The position numbers and the translations under genes are program-made. The notes under the pieces are model-generated. The model saw only the letters and a list, made by a program, of their open reading frames with translations. It was not told the DNA's origin and did no database searches. Below, piece after piece: positions 7,149-14,604 of a stretch of 17,942 bases of DNA (position 1 is its first letter; each line of letters starts with the position of its first letter). Origin of the DNA: an uncultured bacterium (GTDB taxonomy: Bacteria > Cyanobacteriota > Vampirovibrionia > Gastranaerophilales > Gastranaerophilaceae); contig CASGAK010000127.1 in assembly GCA_949299435.1 (NCBI GenBank), forward strand, positions 1-17,942, given 5' to 3'.

Positions 7149-7568
7149 GTGACTGCTGAAGATGAAAAAAATGTGAATGCAAATAATACATCAGCCCCGC
7201 AGGAAGCATCTGCGAAGTCTGTTCGTTCTGCAAGAAGCAGCAGTAAAAAAAATAAAGCTAAAAAAGGTTTTTATTATTCATTTTTAACTGTAGTATTGTT
7301 GTTTTTTCTAGTCCAAGTTGGTTTTGGAACAATCTTAAATATTTCAAAGACTATTTCATATAAGTCAAAAATCAACACGTTGGAAAAAGTCCGCGATGAG
7401 GCAGAAGCACGCAATCAGGATTTGAAAGATGATATAAAACAGTTTTCAAAAACTACATCTTTGGAAGGTATCGCAAGAAATAACCTGAAAATGGCCGGCG
7501 AAGATGAAGTTTTGGTAATTATAAATGAAAACAAAAAAGAAACAGATAAAAATAAGAAGAAAAAGTAA
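7149..7568 (+). CDS. FtsB/DivIC-like septum formation initiator
   Basis: 139 aa. A polar Ser/Lys-rich cytoplasmic N-terminus (1-40) is followed by one membrane span (about 43-66), a coiled coil (about 70-102) and the family-typical end TSLEGIARNNLKMAGEDEVLVI (103-124), then a lysine-rich tail. FtsB/DivIC proteins form a complex with FtsL that helps recruit and activate septal peptidoglycan synthesis. The start is GTG: GTGAGG lies five bases upstream and there is no ATG in frame before the membrane span. The TPR gene follows after 12 bases, so the two are likely one operon. The extended basic N- and C-terminal tails are longer than in E. coli FtsB. Confidence 0.85.
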   Translation: MTAEDEKNVNANNTSAPQEASAKSVRSARSSSKKNKAKKGFYYSFLTVVLLFFLVQVGFGTILNISKTISYKSKINTLEKVRDEAEARNQDLKDDIKQFSKTTSLEGIARNNLKMAGEDEVLVIINENKKETDKNKKKK

Positions 7569-7580
7569 TTTAGAGGATCT

Positions 7581-9149
7581 ATGCAAGAAAATGAGGTTTT
7601 GGAATATATAAAACAAGCCTTTGAATTAAAGTCACAAGGCTGCTATAAGCAAGCTATAGAGATGCTTTATAAGACATTGGAAGTCGAAATTGATAATATC
7701 GAAATTCTTTATCAGTTAGGGGATTTGTATTATCAATTAAACAACTATCTGCGTGCGGAAAAGTATTTGGAACGAGTTTTGTCAAAGGACAATACCCATG
7801 TTGATTCTTATAAATTATTGGAAAAAATTTATATAAAACAAAACAGGATAAATGATGCAAAGATAATGGCAGAAAAAGTCTATATGCTTGAAGGTTCCTC
7901 AGAAAACCTTGCAGGGCTTATAAAAATTCTTGCTATGCAAAAAGATTATGATGAAATTGAAAAATATGTATCATCAAAGCCTTTGAGTGATTGCGTATTA
8001 ATAGAATATGCAAAATCTTATTATGAACGTGGAGATTATGAAAAAGCACTTGAAATTATATCAAAAATTGATAAAGAATCTGATGATTCTTTAATTTTGA
8101 AAGGCAAAATATATTTTGATAAAAATGAGTTTGACAAATCTTATGAAATTTTTAAATCTTTGGAAAATATTACAGAAAGTGATGAGGTGCTTAATTATTT
8201 AGGACTTTTTGCATTGGAGAATGAAAAATATACCGATGCAATAAAATATTTTTCAAAAGCATCTGCATTATCGAAAAATAAGTCTATATATTACTATAAT
8301 TTGGCAAATGCATATTTTCTAAACGGTTGGTATGAAGAATCAGCAGGTGCATATAAAAAGGCAATAGGTCTTGCACCTGAAAATGTTGATTATAGATATT
8401 CACTTTGTTATTTGTATTACAGACAAAAAGAGTTTGATAAAGCTAAAAATGAAGTTAAATTTATATTGGAATTAAATCCAAACCATAAGCAGACTAAGGT
8501 CATAGAGGCTCTTTTAAAATATAATGAAAAAGACTTTTTATCAGCAAAGTCAATATTAGAGAATAATTTAGAAAATAATTCCGATGATAATTTTACAAAA
8601 TCTGCTCTTGCAAAAGTATATAGCGAGTTGTTGATTTTTGATAAGGCGGAAAAAATATTATCAGAACTGACCAAAAATTATCCTGAGAATATATCATATC
8701 AATGTGACTATGCAGAAGTTTTTATAAAGGAGAAAGAGCCTGAAAAAGCACTTGAAATTATCAATCGAATTACGGAGTCAAATGATAATTTAGTGGACGC
8801 ATATTTGCTGGGAGCAAAAGCGTCATATTTAAAAGGTGATTACGAAAAGATAAAGTATTATGCTCAAAACGCATTGTCTTTGGACATAAATTCATCAGAA
8901 GCATACTATTATCTAGCACTTGCAAGAAATCAGGAAAAAGATTTTGAAGAAGCCGTAGAATGTATGAAAAGAGCTATATTTTACGATATAAATAATCCCA
9001 AGTATTATGCTGAAATGAGTAAATTGTACAAAGAAAATAAAGATATAGAAACGGCGTTTGAGTATATAAAAGAAGCAGAAAGTCTTGGAAAAGATAAAGA
9101 GGAATACAAAATCTTATACAAAGAGCTTGCAACACTTAACAGAAAATAA
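7581..9149 (+). CDS. Long tetratricopeptide-repeat protein
   Basis: 522 aa made almost entirely of TPR-type helical hairpins, about 14 repeats by eye (for example YYNLANAYFLNGWYEESAGA near 234-253 and AYYYLALARNQEKDFEEAVE near 439-458). TPRs build superhelical protein-binding scaffolds. There is no signal peptide, membrane span or catalytic domain, so it is predicted to be a cytoplasmic adaptor. GAGG lies four bases before the ATG. Being 12 bases behind the FtsB-like gene suggests co-expression and perhaps a cell-envelope or division role, but that is inference from context only. Confidence 0.9.
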   Translation: MQENEVLEYIKQAFELKSQGCYKQAIEMLYKTLEVEIDNIEILYQLGDLYYQLNNYLRAEKYLERVLSKDNTHVDSYKLLEKIYIKQNRINDAKIMAEKVYMLEGSSENLAGLIKILAMQKDYDEIEKYVSSKPLSDCVLIEYAKSYYERGDYEKALEIISKIDKESDDSLILKGKIYFDKNEFDKSYEIFKSLENITESDEVLNYLGLFALENEKYTDAIKYFSKASALSKNKSIYYYNLANAYFLNGWYEESAGAYKKAIGLAPENVDYRYSLCYLYYRQKEFDKAKNEVKFILELNPNHKQTKVIEALLKYNEKDFLSAKSILENNLENNSDDNFTKSALAKVYSELLIFDKAEKILSELTKNYPENISYQCDYAEVFIKEKEPEKALEIINRITESNDNLVDAYLLGAKASYLKGDYEKIKYYAQNALSLDINSSEAYYYLALARNQEKDFEEAVECMKRAIFYDINNPKYYAEMSKLYKENKDIETAFEYIKEAESLGKDKEEYKILYKELATLNRK

Positions 9150-9156
9150 AAATATT

Positions 9157-9186
9157 AAATTTGTCAAAGAAAAATTTGTCATTAAA
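9157..9186. repeat. Tandem 15-bp direct repeat upstream of the HExxH gene
   Basis: AAATTTGTCA occurs at 9157-9166 and again at 9172-9181, a 15-base period. It lies just upstream of a TATAAA (9196-9201) and the next gene. The second TTGTCA is only 14 bases from TATAAA, short for a promoter pair. It may be a regulator's direct-repeat site or chance in AT-rich DNA. Confidence 0.4.
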
Positions 9187-9233
9187 AAAAAATAGTATAA
9201 ACTGTTAAGTATGTAGTAATTTGGAGGAGAACA

Positions 9234-9926
9234 GTGGTAAAAAAAGATTTGACAAATATAACAAGGATAATGTTGATAGCTTTTTCAATGGCGATAACGC
9301 TTCCTGCGTTTTCATTCGGGAAAAAAGATCCGATAGTAATACCCGAAAATTATCCTGAAAAGTATAACGCAGAATATGTAGAAAGGATAAAACCTCTATA
9401 TAAAGATATAAGCGAAGACCATATATTTCATGTTGCATTGGACATGTTAAAAGATACAAACGGGGAGTTCTCAAGACGTGCAATACTGGGTAATAATCTG
9501 TCGCAAAAGCCTGTAAGAGTAATGTTTAAAGATTTGAGTACCATAAGATCTGATTATGGTGATTTTGATGCTTTAGGCTGGAAAAAAGGTGGGCGATTAT
9601 ATATATTCATAAATCCGAAACATAAAGATGCACCCCCGGGAGCAATAGCAGCATTGCTCTCTCATGAAGCACTTCATCAAGATGAATACAATTCAATAGC
9701 TGAAGAAACTTATGCCTGGACAATGGAAGCATCTGTTTGGTGCGAAATTTTAGAAAAATATCCTGAAAGTGAAGAAAATTTGCACCCTCTAGTTACAAGA
9801 GAAAATACGCTTAAAAAACTGTTTGAAAAAGGAAACTATTCAGACAAATATATTAAAAAGACTGTCCGCTCAAATGAAGGTTATAAAGGACTTCCTGCGA
9901 CATCACCCGGGTTTGAAGATTTGTAG
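9234..9926 (+). CDS. Secreted HExxH metallopeptidase-like protein
   Basis: 230 aa. The signal peptide runs to about residue 28 (hydrophobic MLIAFSMAITLPAFS). The soluble domain contains SHEALHQDEY (143-152), an HExxH zinc motif with His144, Glu145 and His148, followed by EE at 157-158, which could supply the third ligand as in gluzincin-type peptidases. A strand GGRLYIFINP lies before the motif, as in many metallopeptidases. The start is GTG, with GGAGG six bases upstream. No further family is recognised. An exported zinc-dependent hydrolase is the most reasonable reading; activity and substrate are unknown. The S41 protease gene starts 57 bases downstream on the same strand, which may indicate a shared periplasmic processing role. 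Confidence 0.75.
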   Translation: MVKKDLTNITRIMLIAFSMAITLPAFSFGKKDPIVIPENYPEKYNAEYVERIKPLYKDISEDHIFHVALDMLKDTNGEFSRRAILGNNLSQKPVRVMFKDLSTIRSDYGDFDALGWKKGGRLYIFINPKHKDAPPGAIAALLSHEALHQDEYNSIAEETYAWTMEASVWCEILEKYPESEENLHPLVTRENTLKKLFEKGNYSDKYIKKTVRSNEGYKGLPATSPGFEDL

Positions 9927-9983
9927 ATTTTATAATAACTTATCAGACTAATTATAAAGTATATTGATTAAAAAAACTCGTTG

Positions 9984-11249
9984 ATGTTAAATAATCGTAT
10001 GAAGAGAAATCAAATAATATTATTCATAATAACAGTATTTTGCTTATTTGCATTGAATAAATTTGTAATGCATGTAAACAATAACTATTCAATAACTGAT
10101 ACAAGCGAGCTTGTAAATCATGAGCACATATCAAGCCAAAAACTGTTTGATAATGTTTGGTCAACTGTTAAGAATAATTATTATGATCCTTCGATGAATC
10201 ATCAATCCTGGTCGAGATGGAAAGATCATTACCATGGAAAAATAAAGACTGATGCAGACGCAAAAGTTGCAATAGATACAATGCTTGCGAGTTTAGATGA
10301 TCCCTACTCCAGATATATGGACAAAGCGGAGTATAACGATCAAAATACCTCCATAAATTCAAAAATTACCGGAATAGGAGTAAATATTGCTTCAGTATCA
10401 GGAAAGGTGCATATAATAAATGTAATAGAAGGTACACCCGCCCAAGCAGCAAATCTTCAAGCCGGAGATGTCATATTGGACATAAACGGTAAAGAAGTAA
10501 ACGGGCTTGCTCTTTCAGAAGTTGCTAATTTAGTAAGAGGTCCTGAAAATACAGTAGTAGAGTTAACTATTATGCGTAACAAAGATAAATTTATAAAAAA
10601 AGTTATGCGTAAAGAGATAAAAATTAAAACAGTAAAAAGTTCAGTAGATAAAAATATCGGCTATATACAAATTTCTAGTTTTTTAGGCACCTCGACTCCT
10701 AATGAATTTATGGAGGCGGTAGAAAAAACAAAAAATACAGACGGGCTTATCTTGGATTTACGAGGTAATACAGGAGGATTATTGCCGAATGCCATATTTA
10801 TCGCGAACTTATTTATCCAAAACGGGAATTTGGTAAGTATTGTAGGACGAGATGATTACCGATATGATATATATGCCCAAGATACCGAATTTGAAATAGA
10901 CAAACCAATGATAGTATTAGTAGACGGCTCAAGTGCTAGTGCAAGTGAAATACTTTCAGGAGCTCTGAAGGATTACAAAAAAGCAAAACTGTTAGGTACA
11001 AAAACATTCGGTAAAGGAATGGTTCAAAAGATAATGCCTCTGCCAAATGAAACAGGCTTAAATTTGACCATAGCAAAATATCTGACTCCATCAGGATCTG
11101 ATATTAATAAAAAAGGTATTTCACCTGACATAGAAGTGAAAGTAACCTTAGATGATATAAAAAACAGGCATGATGTCCAGTTAGAAACAGCTAAAAAAAT
11201 TCTTTCACAAATGATAAAGGAAGAATCCACAACAGCATTGGGACATTAA
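9984..11249 (+). CDS. C-terminal processing peptidase (S41 family)
   Basis: About 421 aa from the ATG at 9984; a TTG just before it and an ATG at 9999 are alternatives, and none has a clear Shine-Dalgarno. Numbering from the TTG, the N-terminal membrane anchor covers about 10-31, followed by an S41 N-terminal helical region, a PDZ domain (about 128-200, with GIGVNIASV and AGDVILDINGKEV) and the tail-specific protease domain. The Ser-Lys catalytic pair is visible: Ser320 in SSASASEIL and Lys345 in TFGKGMVQ, spaced 25 residues apart as in E. coli Tsp, with Asp331 also conserved. CTP enzymes trim C-termini of exported proteins in the periplasm or lumen. At this length it is the CtpA type rather than the larger Tsp/Prc. 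Confidence 0.93.
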   Translation: MLNNRMKRNQIILFIITVFCLFALNKFVMHVNNNYSITDTSELVNHEHISSQKLFDNVWSTVKNNYYDPSMNHQSWSRWKDHYHGKIKTDADAKVAIDTMLASLDDPYSRYMDKAEYNDQNTSINSKITGIGVNIASVSGKVHIINVIEGTPAQAANLQAGDVILDINGKEVNGLALSEVANLVRGPENTVVELTIMRNKDKFIKKVMRKEIKIKTVKSSVDKNIGYIQISSFLGTSTPNEFMEAVEKTKNTDGLILDLRGNTGGLLPNAIFIANLFIQNGNLVSIVGRDDYRYDIYAQDTEFEIDKPMIVLVDGSSASASEILSGALKDYKKAKLLGTKTFGKGMVQKIMPLPNETGLNLTIAKYLTPSGSDINKKGISPDIEVKVTLDDIKNRHDVQLETAKKILSQMIKEESTTALGH

Positions 11250-11370
11250 TAATTGTCAGAAAAATGATACCAAAGCCGAATTTAATAGTAACGTATTAAA
11301 GGGTATAACAATACAAGTATAAGGGATTTAAAGTGTAACTTATTAAGGTCTGTTTTTAACTTAAACTTAA

Positions 11371-11622
11371 TTATTTATCTTTAAAGAAATTTCTTTTTTC
11401 ATATTCTCTTTTACTGATAATTAGTCCGCATTTGGAACAGGCAAAATTTTCCCCGCTGCTGTCTAATGGCATAAAAATATGTTCGCAATTTTCACTTTCA
11501 TTATTCTCATCAAAGAAAGTTTCTTCAAGTGGATTTATTGCTTTTTCACTTTCAAATTTATCAATTAAATTTTCTACTTTGTCTTTTTGAAAGTATTTGA
11601 CTAAAAGCTCAATAAAATACAT
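11371..11622 (-). CDS. Small zinc-ribbon-like protein coupled to cdd
   Basis: About 83 aa from the ATG at 11622, which begins one base after the cdd stop codon, an arrangement typical of translational coupling. The same frame is open upstream into cdd (to 11685), but those starts lack ribosome binding sites. The N-terminal half is helical (MYFIELLVKYFQKDKVENLI). The C-terminal half has CEH...CSKCGL, a Cys/His set that could bind one zinc. No known family is recognised. Being coupled to cdd hints at nucleotide metabolism or simple co-transcription. Confidence 0.65.
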   Translation of the reverse strand: MYFIELLVKYFQKDKVENLIDKFESEKAINPLEETFFDENNESENCEHIFMPLDSSGENFACSKCGLIISKREYEKRNFFKDK

Positions 11623-11623
11623 A

Positions 11624-12007
11624 CTATAACTTAAATCTTCCCGGGAGTAATTCATTAAAATTACGGATTTTGAGATTTCCGCCAACTTCAGTTATAACGT
11701 CAATACCGTCCTCTTTAGAAAATTCTGATATAACTTGTCTGCAGGCACCGCAAGGCAGACAATCTTCCATATTTGGAGAATAAATAGCAATTGCTATAAT
11801 TTCTTTTTCTCCATTTGCAATGGCATTTCCAATAGCATTTCTTTCAGCACAGATTGTGAGTCCGAAACTGGAGTTTTCAAAATTACAGCCATAATAATAA
11901 TTTCCACTTTTGCCCAGTACGCATGCTCCTACCGGAAATCGAGAATATGGTGAATATGAATTTTTAGACGCATTTTTGGCTTTTTCCATTAAAAATTGAT
12001 AATCCAT
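11624..12007 (-). CDS. cdd: Cytidine deaminase
   Basis: 127 aa, the usual size of homotetrameric bacterial cytidine deaminases, which convert cytidine and deoxycytidine to uridine forms in pyrimidine salvage. The substrate-binding NFENSSF (42-48) is present, as are the zinc and catalytic motifs CAE (53-55, with Glu55 as proton shuttle) and PCGACRQV (85-92, with Cys86 and Cys89 as zinc ligands). AGGAG lies seven bases before the ATG. It heads a two-gene minus-strand unit with the zinc-ribbon protein. A long AT-rich inverted repeat lies between it and the divergent gene at 12099. Confidence 0.95.
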   Translation of the reverse strand: MDYQFLMEKAKNASKNSYSPYSRFPVGACVLGKSGNYYYGCNFENSSFGLTICAERNAIGNAIANGEKEIIAIAIYSPNMEDCLPCGACRQVISEFSKEDGIDVITEVGGNLKIRNFNELLPGRFKL

Positions 12008-12027
12008 GCTATTTCTCCTGTTTTCTT

Positions 12028-12059
12028 ATTATTTTAATTTATCTAAAGATTAAAATAAT
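12028..12059. repeat. Inverted repeat between cdd and a divergent secreted-protein gene
   Basis: ATTATTTTAAT (12028-12038) and ATTAAAATAAT (12049-12059) are exact reverse complements, 10 bases apart, one helical turn between arms. It sits 21 bases upstream of the cdd start and 39 bases before the divergent gene, where a regulator could contact both promoters. All pairs are A-T, so chance is possible. Confidence 0.45.
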
Positions 12060-12086
12060 CAGTTAGTTGTATGAAAAATTCTGTGC

Positions 12087-12092
12087 TACAAT
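12087..12092 (+). promoter_or_regulatory. -10 box placing transcription start at the ATG
   Basis: TACAAT ends six bases before the ATG at 12099, so the expected transcription start coincides with the start codon, and no Shine-Dalgarno is present. No good -35 box is seen. This suggests a leaderless transcript, as with the gene at 6207. Confidence 0.35.
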
Positions 12093-12098
12093 ATATTT

Positions 12099-12914
12099 AT
12101 GAAATATTTATTGAGAGTTTTATTGTTAATAGCATTACTATTTCCTCTAAGGGCAAACGCTGTGACTTTTAATGTGTTGGTATTGCCTGCAGATATTCTC
12201 AACGTATGTAACAATTACTATTGCTATGACGAAGCTTCAAATGTATTTGCAGAAGATGTAATAGAAAATTTCAACAGTTCAAATGGTATTACAGCACCGA
12301 CATTAGATGCAGTAAGAGCAAAAATTTCCTCAAATCCGAATTTAAAGACACTTACTGCGAATACTCTAAGGAAATATAATAGAGCAGCAAATCTTGATAT
12401 GCAAGCAATAAAGAATATTTCAGATGTCTTTGGGGCAAAATCTGTTCTTTTAATATCAAGTGCAGCGACAACCAAAAAGAGTAATTTACGTAGGAGTATA
12501 TGGGAAGTCTTGGACTTGTCAAGTCAATTTAATATAGTATATCCTTATGATTTGGAAACGAATGCAGTCCTGATTGATACCGTAAATTCTTTGGTAATGT
12601 GGAGCGGTAATTATCGTAAAAAATTGGGAAATAATAATAATGAATTCAAAGCAAAATCTCCATCAGAGGCAGCAATGAAATTGGAACAACTGGAAATGTA
12701 TTCAAAAGCAATAGTCGGCAGAAGTATTGCCCAAAATGTAACGTTAAGATTTTTCCCAAAATCAACAGATCCGGTTGTATCACCTAAGAGTACGCAAAAT
12801 GCAGCACCCAGTACGTTTTTTAGAATGAATGCACCTACATATGATATTTTTAAATCCAAAGAAATAAAAGGACAAAACGAAAGTGATTTTGGCGAAATTA
12901 TTTACGGTCTTTGA
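12099..12914 (+). CDS. Secreted protein, possible TolB-N/CsgG-like fold
   Basis: 271 aa. A clear signal peptide ends ANA|VTF (cleavage after residue 21). The body starts with a strand FNVLVLPADI, then helices, VFGAKSVLLISS (about 109-120) and a later strand pair with ETNAVLIDTVNSLVMWSGNY. That order (short hydrophobic strand, helix pair, a GA-x-x-VLI strand, then a strand built as alternating D/T residues ending in W-x-G) resembles the N-terminal fold shared by TolB, CsgG and related envelope proteins. This is a structural guess, not a family identification. The C-terminal 60 residues are Ser/Pro/Asn-rich and probably disordered. The last 13 bases overlap the end of the convergent gene 12902-13201. 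Confidence 0.7.
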   Translation: MKYLLRVLLLIALLFPLRANAVTFNVLVLPADILNVCNNYYCYDEASNVFAEDVIENFNSSNGITAPTLDAVRAKISSNPNLKTLTANTLRKYNRAANLDMQAIKNISDVFGAKSVLLISSAATTKKSNLRRSIWEVLDLSSQFNIVYPYDLETNAVLIDTVNSLVMWSGNYRKKLGNNNNEFKAKSPSEAAMKLEQLEMYSKAIVGRSIAQNVTLRFFPKSTDPVVSPKSTQNAAPSTFFRMNAPTYDIFKSKEIKGQNESDFGEIIYGL

Positions 12915-13201
12915 TTTTGTGCCGGTTGGGTAATCGGCTTAAATTGCGGGTTTAGTTTTTGCGGGATATTTTGACCTTTAGGGTTGTTATTTTGGCTTTG
13001 GGGATAAGTCATATTCATAGGCGGATTGTTGTTTCTTTCTTGAATTCTGCCTCCGGTTGATTTTTGCATATCACGTTTCATTTCAACCTGACTTGGTGTA
13101 GTTGCAGCGACAGCATCTAGTTCCTCCATTCTCGTTTTGGCATCAAAAAAAGCTAAGAAACTTACTGTCAAAATCGCAAATATTATAAAAAATCGTTTCA
13201 T
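12902..13201 (-). CDS. Small exported or anchored Pro/Gln/Asn-rich protein
   Basis: 99 aa. An N-terminal hydrophobic segment (MKRFFIIFAILTVSFLAFF) acts as a signal peptide or anchor, then a short acidic helix, then a tail from about residue 50 rich in Asn, Gln and Pro with repeated NNNP/QNNNPKGQN patterns, probably disordered. AAGGAG lies seven bases before the ATG, and a TATAAT on the minus strand at 13232-13227 is a plausible -10 box. The good ribosome binding site and the start argue it is real despite its low complexity. It converges on, and overlaps by 13 bases, the secreted protein gene. Function unknown. Confidence 0.6.
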   Translation of the reverse strand: MKRFFIIFAILTVSFLAFFDAKTRMEELDAVAATTPSQVEMKRDMQKSTGGRIQERNNNPPMNMTYPQSQNNNPKGQNIPQKLNPQFKPITQPAQNQRP

Positions 13202-13329
13202 TTAAATACTCCTTATTGTCAGTAATATTATACCTTTGCAATTTTATATATAAATTAGTCCATTGTGTTAGTTTTAGGCATAGTTAACTGAAGTTTAAAA
13301 CTTGCATAAACAAAATTCTGATGATAGAA

Positions 13330-13335
13330 TATAAT
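13330..13335 (+). promoter_or_regulatory. -10 box of the zinc-ribbon/radical-SAM operon
   Basis: A perfect TATAAT lies 30 bases before the ATG at 13366, giving a leader that carries the GAGGGG ribosome binding site. The nearest TTGCAT (13302-13307) is 22 bases away, too far for a standard -35 box. Confidence 0.4.
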
Positions 13336-13365
13336 TGTTATTTTAAGAAAAATAGAGGGGAATTT

Positions 13366-13536
13366 ATGGCAAGATTAATCAGACCGACTTGGGCTATAAG
13401 ATGTGTACAATCAGGTTGTAAAACTTTGTTTGAGGTAGCTCAACTCGAAAAAGGTAAACAACAAGAGGTTGTATGTCCGAACTGTGGAGAACATTATGTA
13501 TATCCGATTTTAGACGGACAAGATGAAGAAAAATAA
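13366..13536 (+). CDS. Small zinc-ribbon protein
   Basis: 56 aa starting MARLIRPTWAIRCVQ. The start is set by GAGGGG five bases before the ATG at 13366; the frame is open further upstream to 13321 but with no site there. Cys13, Cys18 and the pair CPNC form a C-x4-C...C-x2-C set typical of a single zinc ribbon, followed by GEHYVYPILDG. The TAA overlaps the ATG of the radical-SAM gene (TAATG), so the two are translationally coupled and probably function together, but no partner role is known to me. Confidence 0.7.
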   Translation: MARLIRPTWAIRCVQSGCKTLFEVAQLEKGKQQEVVCPNCGEHYVYPILDGQDEEK

Positions 13537-14486
13537 TGTTTTTTAACGGTACAGACAAGCGTTATAATCAATACAGTGCATATTTAAAGAACAAATTCGG
13601 TGTCAAGGTATATAAAATAACCCTTGATGCCGGTTTTTCGTGTCCAAACAGAGATGGTACAATTTCAAAAGGTGGTTGTATTTTTTGTGATGATGGCGGG
13701 AGTTTTTCTCAGGCACATTCAAATCTTCTATCCATTGAAGAGCAAGTCCAAGAGGGAATTAAAAATTTAAGTGAACGTTTTAAAGCTCAAAAATTTATGT
13801 CTTACTTTCAGGCATACTCAAATACCTATAAACCTGTAAAAGAACTTGAAAAGATATATAATTCTTCATTGTCTGATACCAGGGTGATAGGACTATCCAT
13901 AGGTACAAGACCGGATTGCGTAGATGATGAAAAATTATCGCTTATTGCTGACTATAAAAACGATTATTATACTTGGATAGAATACGGACTACAGTCAATT
14001 CATGATAAAACATTAAAAAAAATTAACCGCGGGCATGATTTTGATTGTTTTCTTCGATCTTATGAAAAGACAAAAGAAAAAGGTATAAATGTATGTGTGC
14101 ATGTGATATTCGGCTTGTGGGAAACGCATGATGAAATTATGCAAACAGCACAAACTCTTGCAAAATTAAAAGTAGACGGTGTAAAAATACATATGCTTTG
14201 TGCGTTGGATAACACGAAATTAGCAGAGCTATACAATGCAGGTGAAATTAATTTTATGAGCGAGGAAGAATATATAAAAACGGTATGTGATTTTTTGGAA
14301 TATCTTCCCCCCACAACTACAATCCACAGACTTGCAGGAAACGGTCTGAAGAAAAATTTGATAGCTCCAAGATGGCTTGGTAAAAAAATGGATTGTCTGA
14401 ATAAAATAGATAGAGAACTCACGGCACGTAAAAGTTTTCAAGGTTGTAAAAATTTACAACTACTTTACAAAACTGAGCAGATATGA
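13536..14486 (+). CDS. Radical SAM protein, YhcC/YtqA (TIGR01212) family
   Basis: 316 aa, the family's usual length. The [4Fe-4S] cluster ligands are Cys36, Cys48 and Cys51 (CPNRDGT...GGCIFCD), the C-x11-C-x2-C spacing characteristic of this group rather than the common Cx3Cx2C. Other conserved blocks are YFQAYSNTY (90-98), GLSIGTRPDCV, EYGLQS, KINRGHD and VHVIFGLWET. E. coli YhcC and B. subtilis YtqA belong here; I do not know a firmly established reaction. It uses S-adenosylmethionine to start radical chemistry in the cytoplasm. The gene starts within the stop codon of the zinc-ribbon gene. The C-terminus runs to a TGA at 14484-14486. Confidence 0.9.
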   Translation: MFFNGTDKRYNQYSAYLKNKFGVKVYKITLDAGFSCPNRDGTISKGGCIFCDDGGSFSQAHSNLLSIEEQVQEGIKNLSERFKAQKFMSYFQAYSNTYKPVKELEKIYNSSLSDTRVIGLSIGTRPDCVDDEKLSLIADYKNDYYTWIEYGLQSIHDKTLKKINRGHDFDCFLRSYEKTKEKGINVCVHVIFGLWETHDEIMQTAQTLAKLKVDGVKIHMLCALDNTKLAELYNAGEINFMSEEEYIKTVCDFLEYLPPTTTIHRLAGNGLKKNLIAPRWLGKKMDCLNKIDRELTARKSFQGCKNLQLLYKTEQI

Positions 14487-14566
14487 GATAATTAGCAACG
14501 TAGAGTGTTTGTAAATTTTTATTAAAAATTTTGAGTGTAGACAGCAAAAAAGTTTTTTTACGTCCA

Positions 14567-14589
14567 TTAGACTAAATGCAAAAGTCTAA
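14567..14589 (+). promoter_or_regulatory. 5' leader hairpin before a Shine-Dalgarno
   Basis: TTAGACT and AGTCTAA pair perfectly around a 9-base loop. The stem ends six bases before GGAG and 15 bases before the ATG at 14605. It could protect the mRNA end, modulate initiation, or be a protein-binding palindrome. Confidence 0.4.
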
Positions 14590-14604
14590 AGAAATGGAGA
14601 AAAT

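Noticed and set aside
11331..11338. Third AAGTGTAA site as part of the ribbon-helix-helix regulon
   Set aside because: It lies between convergent gene ends with no promoter nearby, and about one such 8-mer is expected by chance in this AT-rich window.
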